Made by a program: the position numbers and the translations under genes. The notes under the pieces were generated by a model that was given only the letters and a program-made list of their open reading frames with translations, was not told where the DNA came from and did no database searches. 64,000 nucleotides of DNA from a virus, in the IMG/VR virus record IMGVR_UViG_3300020394_000267, positions 1 through 64,000 of that record. One strand, given 5' to 3'. Positions 16,510-24,675 of the stretch are shown one piece after another; position 1 is the first letter of the stretch, and every line of letters begins with the position of its first letter.

Positions 16510-17848
16510 CGAAGAGTATGTCAGACAATCAATTGCACATTTAAAGGCATCTTATTTCTTAGATGCTGAATACCGTGAAGTATTCAAATGTGTTCGTGAT
16601 TATGTTACTGCATATAATTCACCACCACAAGTCAGTGCAATTAAAATTGCCTTACAAGATAACAGAAAGATTACTGAAGACCTCTATGAAAAATGTGAGG
16701 GACTTATCAATAGTCTTGGTGAATCGGATGTTGATAACAGATGGTTGATTGACCAGACAGAAAAGTTCTGTAAAGACAAGGCAGTTTACAATGCTATCAT
16801 GCAATCTATTCAGATTATCGATGGACAGGATAAAACACATTCAGTAGATGCTCTGCCTTCTATATTGTCCGATGCTCTTAGTGTTGGGTTTGATAATAAC
16901 ATTGGTCACGATTATGTGGGTGATGCTGAACAACGATTTGATTTCTATCATAGACACGAAGAGAAGTTGCCATTTGACCTAGAGTATTTCAACAAGATTA
17001 CTGAAGGTGGATTGATAAACAAGACACTTAATATCGCTCTTGCTGGTACAGGTGTTGGTAAATCTCTTTTCATGTGTCATGTGGGTGCATCCATGATTGC
17101 TCAAGGTAAGAATGTTTTGTATATCACATTGGAAATGGCAGAGGAAAGAATCGCTGAAAGAATTGATGCGAACATGATGGATGTTTCCATGCAAGATTTG
17201 AGAGACTTATCCAAGTCCATGTACACAGACCGTATTCAGAAAATCAAAAACAAAGTTGACGGTAGATTGATTGTCAAAGAATATCCAACTGCTACTGCTC
17301 ATGCTGGTCATTTCAGAGCACTTCTTGAAGAGTTGAAACTCAAACAAAATTTCTATCCAGACATAATCTTTATCGACTATCTAAACATTTGTGTAAGTCA
17401 AAGACTCAGAAATAATGCTGGTGCAAACTCATATACCATAGTCAAGGCAATCGCTGAGGAACTAAGGGGACTGGCAGTAGAGTATGATTTACCAATAGTA
17501 TCCGCAACCCAGACCACGCGAGGTGGGTTTAACAACAGTGATGTTGATTTGACGGATACTTCAGAAAGTTTTGGACTGCCTGCAACCGCAGACTTGATGT
17601 TTGCTCTTATAAGTACAGAAGAGTTAGAACAACAAGGTCATATGATGGTCAAACAGTTGAAGAATAGATACAGTGACCCTACAAGAAACAAACGATTTAT
17701 GATTGGTGTTGACAGGGCGAAGATGAGATTGTTTGATTTGGATGATGCTCAACAAAATCTGGTAGACTCTGGACAGGAAGATGACCAACCAGTATTTGAT
17801 AAAGGAAGTTTCGGCACTCGTATGAACTTGTCGGATATAAAAGTATAA
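16469..17848 (+). CDS. 41: replicative DNA helicase (gp41, DnaB family)
   Basis: Protein of 459 residues. It has an N-terminal helical domain, then the RecA-like core with Walker A AGTGVGKS near 193-200, Walker B IIFIDYLNI, and the ATQTTRGG region. It unwinds DNA as a hexamer at the fork with primase gp61. The start lies inside the zinc-ribbon gene, with GGAAG about 10 bases upstream. The C-terminus is acidic. Confidence 0.95.
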   Translation: MRLEQTILSNLIHNEEYVRQSIAHLKASYFLDAEYREVFKCVRDYVTAYNSPPQVSAIKIALQDNRKITEDLYEKCEGLINSLGESDVDNRWLIDQTEKFCKDKAVYNAIMQSIQIIDGQDKTHSVDALPSILSDALSVGFDNNIGHDYVGDAEQRFDFYHRHEEKLPFDLEYFNKITEGGLINKTLNIALAGTGVGKSLFMCHVGASMIAQGKNVLYITLEMAEERIAERIDANMMDVSMQDLRDLSKSMYTDRIQKIKNKVDGRLIVKEYPTATAHAGHFRALLEELKLKQNFYPDIIFIDYLNICVSQRLRNNAGANSYTIVKAIAEELRGLAVEYDLPIVSATQTTRGGFNNSDVDLTDTSESFGLPATADLMFALISTEELEQQGHMMVKQLKNRYSDPTRNKRFMIGVDRAKMRLFDLDDAQQNLVDSGQEDDQPVFDKGSFGTRMNLSDIKV

Positions 17849-17851
17849 ATA
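17844..17851 (+). promoter_or_regulatory. T4-type late promoter, nearly leaderless
   Basis: Exact TATAAATA overlapping the helicase stop codon. The next ATG is at 17857, only five bases after the octamer, so transcription would begin at or near the start codon. It fits late expression of the lysis-type genes that follow. Confidence 0.65.
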
Positions 17852-17856
17852 GTAAT

Positions 17857-18240
17857 ATGATTAGTAAAGTATTATTTGGTGTCATTTTAGCTGGTGGGAT
17901 TGTCGGGTATTTGTACTATACAAACACTCAGGCAGAACTCATTGAGCTTCGTGAATATAATATGGCGATGGAATTGCAAGTCGCTACACAAAATGAAACC
18001 ATTGATAAGATGTCTAAACAATACGAAACACAAGCAAAAGCGCTTGGTGAGTTGACTTCTAAGAATGCTGAGATTGAAGCGGAAATGACAAGATACCTTG
18101 ATATTTTTCGTAGACATGACCTTAGTAAACTTGCAGCTGCTAAACCAGGCCTAATTGAACCAAGGGTGAATAATGCAACAAAAGAAGTATTTGACAGCCT
18201 CGAAACTGATTCCAGTTTTGAGTTTGATGCTGATAATTAG
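17857..18240 (+). CDS. membrane-anchored coiled-coil protein (candidate inner-membrane spanin)
   Basis: Protein of 127 residues with an N-terminal membrane anchor (about 4-21, FGVILAGGIVGYLYY) and a long helical, coiled-coil-like stretch (about 25-90). This is the layout of Rz-type i-spanins. A lipoprotein gene starts inside its 3' end in another frame, the typical spanin arrangement. Late promoter directly upstream. Assignment by architecture only. Confidence 0.6.
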   Translation: MISKVLFGVILAGGIVGYLYYTNTQAELIELREYNMAMELQVATQNETIDKMSKQYETQAKALGELTSKNAEIEAEMTRYLDIFRRHDLSKLAAAKPGLIEPRVNNATKEVFDSLETDSSFEFDADN

Positions 18241-18592
18241 TGGTTGTTCTTTAATACCAAAACAACCGCGTGAGGTAGAAATCAAAACCGTAGAGGTGCG
18301 TATACCTATACAGCATCCTGTGTATCCTAGACCCATCGATATGAAAGAACCTAAGTGGTATGTCGTATCCGATAAAAATTTAGACGAATTTCTTACTAAG
18401 ATAGAAAAGGAATCTGGAAAGATGGTCTTTGTGGCCATGTCTGTTCCAGACTATGAGCTCATGGCGTATAATCTGCAAGAGATTAAACGATTCGTGAAAG
18501 AAACTAAAGAAGTGATTGTGTATTACAGAACTGTTATGTCAGATGATGAAGAACCATTAGGAGAAGAATCAAATGGCAAAGGAAACGATTGA
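18173..18592 (+). CDS. lipoprotein (candidate outer-membrane spanin)
   Basis: Protein of 139 residues with a signal sequence ending in a lipobox (MLIISGC near residue 25), so it should be lipidated. The mature part is Pro-rich at first (QPREVE, PIQHPVYPRP), as in o-spanins, then helical. It overlaps the upstream membrane coiled-coil gene by 68 bases and the next gene by 20. It is longer than most o-spanins, so another lipoprotein role is possible. Confidence 0.55.
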   Translation: MQQKKYLTASKLIPVLSLMLIISGCSLIPKQPREVEIKTVEVRIPIQHPVYPRPIDMKEPKWYVVSDKNLDEFLTKIEKESGKMVFVAMSVPDYELMAYNLQEIKRFVKETKEVIVYYRTVMSDDEEPLGEESNGKGND

Positions 18593-18965
18593 CACAGGAA
18601 CTAATAAGGTAGATGTTGATTTAGATAGATACACCGACTTAATTTTGAAACTTGACGAAGCGCAAGACAAGATTAGGGAGATGGAAAAAATCACAAAAGA
18701 GTTGAAGATTACAACCAAGGCTGCACAACCAAGTACAAAATTTTCATTTGGTGCTCTGTTTAGGGACGAGAACGATATCAACGAAAAATCCATCATAGGA
18801 TTTGCATCATTTATCATGATGCTCGCGTTTGGTATTGTTGACCTAGTAACAGGGTTTTGGGGTCAAGATATAACTATATCGGATACAATCTACACTTCAT
18901 TTGTGGTAGTCACATTGGGTGCTTTCGGGATTGCAGAAGCTGGTAAGGCATTCAGTAAACAATAA
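18573..18965 (+). CDS. candidate holin (two membrane spans)
   Basis: Protein of 130 residues: an N-terminal helical/coiled-coil region (about 10-50) and two hydrophobic segments near 72-90 and 105-122, both compatible with a small pore-forming holin. It follows the spanin-like pair in the same operon. The lysozyme lies about 6 kb downstream. Holins cannot be assigned by sequence alone. Confidence 0.5.
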   Translation: MAKETIDTGTNKVDVDLDRYTDLILKLDEAQDKIREMEKITKELKITTKAAQPSTKFSFGALFRDENDINEKSIIGFASFIMMLAFGIVDLVTGFWGQDITISDTIYTSFVVVTLGAFGIAEAGKAFSKQ

Positions 18966-18992
18966 CCCCTAGATATAAGGAGAATAAAACTA

Positions 18993-19205
18993 GTGAAAAT
19001 TGCGGTTGGACTCGCAACGATTACTTTGCTAGCGGGATGTGCTAGCGGACAGGGTGTACCACCCACATTCAAAAACAATACAGATGATACTCTCATATAC
19101 TGCGAAACTATCGGTGGCGGTCATAAAGAGTGTCGAAGGATGCAAAAAGGGGAGGCTGTGAACAGGGTAAACCAGTTTTTAAACTCACCCAGAGCAAGAT
19201 TTTAA
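18993..19205 (+). CDS. small lipoprotein
   Basis: GTG start at 18993 after AAGGAGAATAAAACTA. The 70 residues begin MKIAVGLATITLLAGC, a clean signal peptide with lipobox at Cys16. The mature part is short with two further cysteines (IYCETI, KECRRM) and a basic C-terminus. Periplasmic or outer-membrane location is predicted; function unknown. Confidence 0.7.
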   Translation: MKIAVGLATITLLAGCASGQGVPPTFKNNTDDTLIYCETIGGGHKECRRMQKGEAVNRVNQFLNSPRARF

Positions 19206-19258
19206 GTAAGTTGTTGATTTAGAACGATATTTAATTTCACTTTTTTTCGCTTTGGCCC

Positions 19259-19291
19259 TTGACATTTGGGTCAAAATATGGGATCATGATC
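19259..19291 (+). promoter_or_regulatory. GATCAT-class promoter with palindrome
   Basis: TTGACA 19259-19264, 17-base spacer ending AATATGG, GATCAT 19282-19287, inside TGATCATGATCA-like symmetry. A T-rich tract (19235-19250) lies upstream as in the other cassette copies, and GAGAAGTGAGAG follows. Confidence 0.78.
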
Positions 19292-19318
19292 ATATAAATT
19301 AGAGAAGTGAGAGAAAAT

Positions 19319-19681
19319 ATGCAAAAAGAAATCGAAAACCTACTAACCTTAATCAACGAAGACTACGCGAGGTGGTCTACTCGTTCTTTTGAAGTCAATG
19401 ATTTTGGTGGAGAAGAAAGGCGAGATGCTCGCATTGCTGAGTTCGCTGATAAACTGGTTGTCAAAGAAGGTCAGAAATACATCAAGATTATTTCAGACAA
19501 TTCAGTCTGGGGATTCATTGTCAAGGGTGACAATGATAAGTTATTTCAAAAGGGTGATGTTTTAAAACCCGCTGGTTGGGCTGCCCCCGCTAGGAACAAA
19601 CCTAGAGGCAATGTTTTTGCCATGATGGAAGGTAAAGGAACTGGTTGGGTAAGATGGACTGGCCCTCAGTACTTACGGTAG
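19319..19681 (+). CDS. hypothetical protein with an SH3-like C-terminus
   Basis: Protein of 120 residues. The N-terminal helix is acidic; the second half (YIKIISDNSVWGFIVKG, then FQKGDVLKPAGWAAPARN) looks beta-rich and reads like a small binding domain. ATG 19319 is chosen over the GTG at 19307, which lies in the conserved GTGAGAG leader. Function unknown; under its own GATCAT promoter. Confidence 0.75.
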   Translation: MQKEIENLLTLINEDYARWSTRSFEVNDFGGEERRDARIAEFADKLVVKEGQKYIKIISDNSVWGFIVKGDNDKLFQKGDVLKPAGWAAPARNKPRGNVFAMMEGKGTGWVRWTGPQYLR

Positions 19682-19691
19682 GAGAATGAGA

Positions 19692-20093
19692 ATGATTGGT
19701 GATATAATTGCTGAAAAAGGTTTCCTTAAAACCCAGATAAATAAATGGGAAGAAATTGTAGATAACATTGATTCTGCTGTTCGCAAGGTGAATGAAGAAA
19801 CAAAAGTTATCAAGTACAATGATGTTCCTAGTAACATTTATCTCACTGTTGAAGGGATTGCCGATGATTTGGGACTGAAGTTAAGTCTCGAAAAAAGTCA
19901 AGAACTGAAAAAAGAACTTGAATGGAAAATCAACGAAGTTCGTGAGGCGGTTAACAATCTTGAATCTGCCATGTACAATTTGGTAGAACCATTTGAAGAC
20001 ATGAAAAGGGATGCTGAAAATAAGAAAGATGATTTTGAGTATGAACTTGATGACTTGGAGTGGGAAGAGGAAAAACTTCAAAACGCTTCATAG
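19692..20093 (+). CDS. coiled-coil hypothetical protein
   Basis: Protein of 133 residues, almost wholly helical and charged (EKSQELKKELEWKINEV, then an acidic C-terminus). AGGAG at 19680-19684 favours ATG 19692 over ATG 19686, which is too close. Probably forms a coiled-coil dimer. Followed by a strong terminator. Confidence 0.7.
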   Translation: MIGDIIAEKGFLKTQINKWEEIVDNIDSAVRKVNEETKVIKYNDVPSNIYLTVEGIADDLGLKLSLEKSQELKKELEWKINEVREAVNNLESAMYNLVEPFEDMKRDAENKKDDFEYELDDLEWEEEKLQNAS

Positions 20094-20131
20094 TTTTAAG
20101 GCGAATACAGGATGCCTGCTAAAGTCTGTAT

Positions 20132-20184
20132 AGGTTGATGACCGAACATCCAAGGGGGGAATGAAAACGCCCCCCAACCTTTAT
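20132..20184 (+). terminator. two-part hairpin terminator
   Basis: AGGTTG (20132-20137) pairs with CAACCT (20175-20180) and, inside it, six Gs (20154-20159) pair with six Cs (20170-20175), sharing one base at the boundary. TTTATT follows. It resembles the terminator after hsp20. Confidence 0.6.
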
Positions 20185-20198
20185 TAATTGGAGAAATT

Positions 20199-20471
20199 AT
20201 GAATCAGAATGATATAGTATCGGTGATTACACCCGCTGGTGAGTTTATAGGTAAACTTGCTTTTGAAACAGACACGCGACTGAAATTAAATGACCCACGC
20301 ATGTTGATTACAACAAATGAAGGCATGGGTTTTGCTCGAGGAGTCTGCCTCACTGGTGTTGAGAATCCCGATGAGATGACATTTTATTCTGCTGGGATTA
20401 TTTTTGTATCACCAACGAATGAGGATGTACAAAAATCTTATCGTAAATTCACAAGTGGGATTATAACATGA
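20199..20471 (+). CDS. small beta-rich hypothetical protein (LSm-like impression)
   Basis: Protein of 90 residues beginning MNQNDIVSVITPAGEFIGKL, a pattern seen in small phage LSm/SH3-like proteins. It contains MLITTNEGMGFARGV and ends FTSGIIT. TTGGAGAAATT precedes the ATG and its stop overlaps the next start (ATGA). Function unknown. Confidence 0.7.
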   Translation: MNQNDIVSVITPAGEFIGKLAFETDTRLKLNDPRMLITTNEGMGFARGVCLTGVENPDEMTFYSAGIIFVSPTNEDVQKSYRKFTSGIIT

Positions 20472-20689
20472 CCGAAAAATTACAAAGAATTGCTGATGAA
20501 ATTTCAAAGTGGGATGATGAACATGAACCGCTTGCTCAAGAAATTTTAGACGCATATAAATTCATATATAGATTACTAGACCCAGAAGGGTTTGGGTTTG
20601 CTGTATCCGCTGAGGTTAGGGATGCTGCTCGAGTAGTCGTAGGACTAGAACCAGTGGAACAAAACTTATATAAGACCAAGGATGAATGA
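20468..20689 (+). CDS. small acidic hypothetical protein
   Basis: Protein of 73 residues, helical, starting MTEKLQRIADEISKWDDEHEPL. Coupled by ATGA to the preceding gene and overlapping the next by eight bases. No family recognised. Confidence 0.65.
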   Translation: MTEKLQRIADEISKWDDEHEPLAQEILDAYKFIYRLLDPEGFGFAVSAEVRDAARVVVGLEPVEQNLYKTKDE

Positions 20690-21050
20690 CGAAAGTAGAC
20701 AATTAGAATTAGACCTTAAAATACCTAAGTCAGAAAACGAGGCAGAAATGTCCCCGAAATTCACACCAGAAGAAATAGAAAATTCCAAAAGGATTTTTAA
20801 ATCAGCTACACCAAAGTATGACCTTAGTTGGTATGTGAAATGGGCTTCTTCAATTCTTATTCTGATTGCCCTTACCATAAGAGCTGCTGATTATCCACGC
20901 ATATACGATATGTGGTTTGGATTTATAGGAATGATTGGTTGGACTTATGTTGGAATTCTATGGAAAGATAGGGCGATAATCATCATGAATGTTATTAGTA
21001 CAATCCTTCTGGCCATTGGTCTCTTAACACATTATAGAGGATTATTCTAA
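20682..21050 (+). CDS. membrane protein with three hydrophobic segments
   Basis: Protein of 122 residues. About 45 polar N-terminal residues precede hydrophobic stretches near 57-68, 75-92 and 98-115. It is a small inner-membrane protein; no family recognised. The stop shares a base with the next ATG (TAATG). Confidence 0.65.
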   Translation: MNDESRQLELDLKIPKSENEAEMSPKFTPEEIENSKRIFKSATPKYDLSWYVKWASSILILIALTIRAADYPRIYDMWFGFIGMIGWTYVGILWKDRAIIIMNVISTILLAIGLLTHYRGLF

Positions 21051-21370
21051 TGCCAATTTACGAAATTGAGAACACCGAAACAGGTGAAATCTTTGAAGTC
21101 ATGATGAAGATTGATGACAAAGATAGAATGATGAAAAAAAATCCACACTTTAGACAAGTGCCATCTGCCCCGAATTTGAATATGGGTGGCGTTGGAGATA
21201 GGGTAAAAACCGATGGTGGATTTAAAGATGTTCTATCCAGAATCGCGGATTCAAATCCAACATCAGCTCTTGCAGATGATTATGGAAAGAAAGATAAAAA
21301 ATCAGTCGCTGTCCGTGACAGTATGAAACGAGTTAAAAAGAAGTTAGGTTCTATTACAGACGGTTCATAA
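21050..21370 (+). CDS. conserved-type hypothetical protein (FmdB-like N-terminus)
   Basis: Protein of 106 residues. The start MPIYEIENTETGEIFEVMMKIDD resembles the first strands of FmdB-type zinc-ribbon proteins but lacks the cysteines. The rest is Lys-rich and polar (VKTDGGFKDVLSRIADSNP, then KRVKKKLG). Similar proteins occur in marine T4-like phages; role unknown. Confidence 0.7.
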   Translation: MPIYEIENTETGEIFEVMMKIDDKDRMMKKNPHFRQVPSAPNLNMGGVGDRVKTDGGFKDVLSRIADSNPTSALADDYGKKDKKSVAVRDSMKRVKKKLGSITDGS

Positions 21371-21374
21371 TATT

Positions 21375-21848
21375 ATGAAGAGAATGACATTATGGGGTGA
21401 AGAAGAAATACTCGATACACGCATCTGTATACACTGTGGACAAGAGAAACATGTAAATGAGATGGAGTTAGATAGACCTCATCATGCACCTAGAGGAATA
21501 GGGTATCGCAATGAATGTAAGAAATGTCGTAGACAGATTCAACAAGATATTGCACGATTAAAAAAAGAATACGCTCATCTAAGACCACACATAACAGATA
21601 AGTGTCCTGTATGTCAACGAACAGGAACAGATATACATTCTACTGCTTCTCAAGGAACTCATAAGAAGAAAGACCCTTGGGTATTAGACCATTGTCATGA
21701 TAAGAATGTATATAGAGGATGGATATGTAACCATTGTAACAATGGATTGTCTGGTTTTAAGGATAATGTAGAAAGTTTAGAAAGAGGAATTCTTTATCTA
21801 AAGGGATTGTTGCGGAACGACCCAAAGGAGATATTGCCTGATTTGTAA
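21375..21848 (+). CDS. 49: endonuclease VII-like Holliday-junction nuclease (gp49 family)
   Basis: Protein of 157 residues, the size of T4 gp49. The zinc-binding and catalytic His-Me region is clear: CIHCGQEKH near the N-terminus, CKKCR, then WVLDHCHDKNVYRGWICNHC, which is the Endonuclease_7 signature, followed by NNGLSGFKDN. It resolves branched DNA before packaging. The HNH-like fold is also found in homing enzymes, but the position and size fit gp49. Confidence 0.85.
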   Translation: MKRMTLWGEEEILDTRICIHCGQEKHVNEMELDRPHHAPRGIGYRNECKKCRRQIQQDIARLKKEYAHLRPHITDKCPVCQRTGTDIHSTASQGTHKKKDPWVLDHCHDKNVYRGWICNHCNNGLSGFKDNVESLERGILYLKGLLRNDPKEILPDL

Positions 21849-21879
21849 ATTATTACCACTCTACGCGATGCTATTTCAA

Positions 21880-21887
21880 TATAAATA
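21880..21887 (+). promoter_or_regulatory. T4-type late promoter
   Basis: Exact TATAAATA in the gap after endonuclease VII, 53 bases before the ATG of the lipoprotein at 21940. Confidence 0.6.
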
Positions 21888-21939
21888 TGTAAGTGTCAAT
21901 ATGACACGCTCAATTCATAACCGAAAAGAGGACATTGTT

Positions 21940-22824
21940 ATGAAATGGTACAAAATGATTACTGCAATCTTTTTGATTTCAGTAGTAAATGTAGGGTGTG
22001 CTTCAGCCTCTGGTGGTAATTACTATGAAGCCGTGCAAAGGGCAGCAGAAGCGAAAGCGAAAGTGTCTGAAGCACGATATCGAGCTCTCGCTCAAGTCGC
22101 ATCTAGTGGTGATGGTCAGGCTGCATCCGCAGCTGTTATGGCAATCGCACTATCAAATGAAGACACAATCGTTCCACAGTATGTCGAATCTTCTGCTCTG
22201 AAATGGGCGCAAGTCTTGACACCAACTATCGGAACACTGGGGTTGGGTATCGTTCAAGCAAATGTTGCTAAGAACGCTGCTAACAAGGCTGCTGAAGTTC
22301 AAATGGCTTCTATGCAGGCAAACGCGGATATCCAATTAGGTCAACAAACTATGATTAGTAACATGGGTGGACAGTGGGCTGATGTTGCAGCTGCTGGCGG
22401 ACAGGCAACAGTTGATGTTGCTCTCGCTGGATTTGGTGCATTAAATACCGCTGGTGACCAGACTGTTACACTTGGTCTCGCTGGGTTGAATACTGCTGAT
22501 AGTATTGCTACAACTGGTTTTACTACAGTTGATAGTATTGCTACCACAGGATTGACTACTGTTGGTACTGTTTCTACAGTTGGTATGAATAATATACTCA
22601 CTATGGGTCAGTATGGTATTGATGCAGCTGAAACTTTAGGTATTCAAGGTATGTTAGGTATTCATGAAACCAATGAAGATTGGTTAACTTATACCGCTAG
22701 TAGTGATACTAACTTTGCTCAGATTCTTGCAGATTTTAACGCGACAATCAAGCAATTTGGAACAGATTTGGGAACCCCCATCACATGTAACAATGACGGA
22801 AATGGAGTATTCAATTGCGAATAG
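21940..22824 (+). CDS. repeat-containing lipoprotein
   Basis: Protein of 294 residues. The signal peptide ends in a lipobox at VVNVGC (near residue 20). The mature part starts helical and Ala-rich (YEAVQRAAEAKAKVSEARY), has a hydrophobic patch near 85-105, and then a run of related Gly/Thr/Ala repeats (ADSIATTGFTTVDSIATTGL then TTVGTVSTVG). ATG 21940 is chosen because GAGGAC precedes it and the lipobox then has normal spacing; the longer frame from 21868 would bury the signal peptide. Late promoter upstream, terminator downstream. Possible envelope or cell-surface role; function unknown. Confidence 0.7.
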   Translation: MKWYKMITAIFLISVVNVGCASASGGNYYEAVQRAAEAKAKVSEARYRALAQVASSGDGQAASAAVMAIALSNEDTIVPQYVESSALKWAQVLTPTIGTLGLGIVQANVAKNAANKAAEVQMASMQANADIQLGQQTMISNMGGQWADVAAAGGQATVDVALAGFGALNTAGDQTVTLGLAGLNTADSIATTGFTTVDSIATTGLTTVGTVSTVGMNNILTMGQYGIDAAETLGIQGMLGIHETNEDWLTYTASSDTNFAQILADFNATIKQFGTDLGTPITCNNDGNGVFNCE

Positions 22825-22838
22825 TTACATAAAAGTTG

Positions 22839-22846
22839 TATAAATA
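22839..22846 (+). promoter_or_regulatory. T4-type late promoter
   Basis: Exact TATAAATA between the lipoprotein and the coiled-coil gene at 22888. The start point would fall at the base of the terminator hairpin that follows immediately. Confidence 0.6.
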
Positions 22847-22848
22847 AT

Positions 22849-22871
22849 GGGGACGATAAGTCCCCTTTTTT
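22849..22871 (+). terminator. intrinsic terminator GGGGAC/GTCCCC plus six Ts
   Basis: GGGGAC (22849-22854), loop GATAA, GTCCCC (22860-22865), T6 (22866-22871). A textbook intrinsic terminator for the lipoprotein unit, overlapping the leader made from the late promoter at 22839. Confidence 0.8.
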
Positions 22872-22887
22872 AATTATGAGGTAAATT

Positions 22888-23370
22888 ATGGTAAAAGAAA
22901 TAAAGAAAGTATTGGAAGGTGCAGAATTTGTTATGAAGGACATGCCTGAAGAGTTGAAAGATTTGAAAGAACAAGTCGTAAATCCAAAATTAATGGATGA
23001 TTTTGATAGTTTATATGATGAAGATATCGATGCCGAAACAGTTAAGGCACTATCACACGCATTAGAACTTGACTATGTTGAAAAGTGGAAAGTCTTTGCT
23101 CAAATGAAACTCCTAGAAAGAAATTTTGCTATCGCTGAACAAGCAAGGGTCGCCTTGCGTGAACAGTTGACAACTGCTAATGCCAATGTTCAAGTTCTTC
23201 TGAGGAACTATGAAGAGAAAAAGATTGGATTAGACCATGAGATACAGGAGAAGTTGAAGGTCAAAGAAGAACTCAAGGCAGTTCGCGCTGAGTTGAGGTC
23301 GCTCAAAAAATCTAAAGACTCTTCTGAAGCAAAAAGCGACAAAAATAAATCCGAGCCAAAAAACGCCTAG
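22888..23370 (+). CDS. coiled-coil hypothetical protein, late
   Basis: Protein of 160 residues. The region about 70-145 is a long charged helix (EQARVALREQLTTANANVQV, then KLKVKEELKAVRAELRSLKK) and the tail is Ser/Lys rich. GAGG precedes the ATG. Likely structural or assembly-related given late promoters on both sides; no family recognised. Confidence 0.7.
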   Translation: MVKEIKKVLEGAEFVMKDMPEELKDLKEQVVNPKLMDDFDSLYDEDIDAETVKALSHALELDYVEKWKVFAQMKLLERNFAIAEQARVALREQLTTANANVQVLLRNYEEKKIGLDHEIQEKLKVKEELKAVRAELRSLKKSKDSSEAKSDKNKSEPKNA

Positions 23371-23379
23371 CTGGTTTTT

Positions 23380-23387
23380 TATAAATA
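23380..23387 (+). promoter_or_regulatory. T4-type late promoter
   Basis: Exact TATAAATA following TTTTTT, 35 bases before the ATG at 23422. Confidence 0.65.
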
Positions 23388-23421
23388 GTGGAAAACACAA
23401 TGTTTATGGAAGAAGTAATTA

Positions 23422-24675
23422 ATGGTCGGATTTTTATCATATCTAAACGAAGATGCACAGGGTAAGAACCTACATCTTGAACACCTAGAAGACGAAATTC
23501 TTAATTTCGGGATAGGTGGTGCTCGTGGTGCAATCAACTTCCTACAGTCATTAAGAGATATGCTGTCGGGAAGTTCTCGTTCATCTGTAAACATGACAGT
23601 CAAGTGGGATGGCGCACCAGCTATATTTGCTGGTATAGACCCCAAAGATGGTAAATTCTTTGTTGCCAAGAAAGGTGTATTCAACAAGACACCACTATTA
23701 TACAAGTCTACACAAGAGATAAACAAAGATAGTAAATTACCACAAGCACTAAAACCAGCCTTCACAATCGCGTTACAAGAATTCAGCAAACTCGGAATCA
23801 AGGGTGTATTACAGGGTGACCTAATGTTCACTTCTGGTTCACTTGAATCCGAGACCATTGATGGTGAAAGATACACCACATTCCAACCAAACACTATAGT
23901 CTATGCTGTTCCAAAGATGTCAGAACTGGAACAGAAAATCAAAGCGGCTAAAATTGGTGTGGTGTGGCATACTACATATACTGGTAATACACTGGAGAGT
24001 ATGAAGGCATCTTTCGGTGTAAACATTAGTGGTCTCAGAAAATCAAAAAATGTCTGGATGGATGATGCTAGTTATAGAGATACTAGTGGAACTTCTACAT
24101 TCACAAAATCAGAAACCGCCGCTGTAACCACGAAGTTATCACAATGTGGTAGGATATTCCAGAAAATAAATTCAGCACAATTGAGCAGTTTCTTAAAATT
24201 TCAAAATGGGTTTACGGGCAAAATGGTTGGCGCCAATATCAAAACCTATAACAATTCAAAAGTAAAAGTTGGTGCAAAGATATCAAATGTCGCTGGACAT
24301 GTGTCTGGATATGCAAAATGGGTAGAAGACAAATTTGATTCAGAGATAAATAAGTTAAAGACGGAGAAATCTAAGAGTCAACTAGAAAAAAGAAAGACTG
24401 AAACTCTAAGAGAATTATCCAAGTATAATGCTCTTCTTACAAATGTCATCAATTTTCAGAACTCTATGGTAGAGGCGAAAATGATAATCGTTAGTAAATT
24501 GAATAGAGTAAAACAGTTAATGGATACCTTTGTTAGAACCAAACAGGGATTTAAAGTTACAAATCCAGAAGGATATGTTGCTATAGATAGGGTTTCTGGT
24601 AACGCGGTCAAACTAGTAGACAGAATGGAATTCAGTTATAATAATTTTACAGCAATTAAGGCGTGGGATAGATGA
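23422..24675 (+). CDS. large late protein with nucleotidyltransferase-like KxDG motif (DUF6267-like)
   Basis: Protein of 417 residues. MTVKWDGAPAIFAGID at about 58-73 has the Lys-x-Asp-Gly motif I of covalent nucleotidyltransferases (DNA/RNA ligases, capping enzymes). FFVAKKGVF, GVLQGDLMF and NTIVYAVP follow at spacings that could be motifs Ia-IIIa. The C-terminal 200 residues are helical and basic. I believe it belongs to the phage family DUF6267, seen in marine T4-like phages. Ligase-type activity is inference. It is coupled by ATGA to an adenylyltransferase-like gene and lies behind a late promoter, so a virion role is equally possible. Confidence 0.65.
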   Translation: MVGFLSYLNEDAQGKNLHLEHLEDEILNFGIGGARGAINFLQSLRDMLSGSSRSSVNMTVKWDGAPAIFAGIDPKDGKFFVAKKGVFNKTPLLYKSTQEINKDSKLPQALKPAFTIALQEFSKLGIKGVLQGDLMFTSGSLESETIDGERYTTFQPNTIVYAVPKMSELEQKIKAAKIGVVWHTTYTGNTLESMKASFGVNISGLRKSKNVWMDDASYRDTSGTSTFTKSETAAVTTKLSQCGRIFQKINSAQLSSFLKFQNGFTGKMVGANIKTYNNSKVKVGAKISNVAGHVSGYAKWVEDKFDSEINKLKTEKSKSQLEKRKTETLRELSKYNALLTNVINFQNSMVEAKMIIVSKLNRVKQLMDTFVRTKQGFKVTNPEGYVAIDRVSGNAVKLVDRMEFSYNNFTAIKAWDR

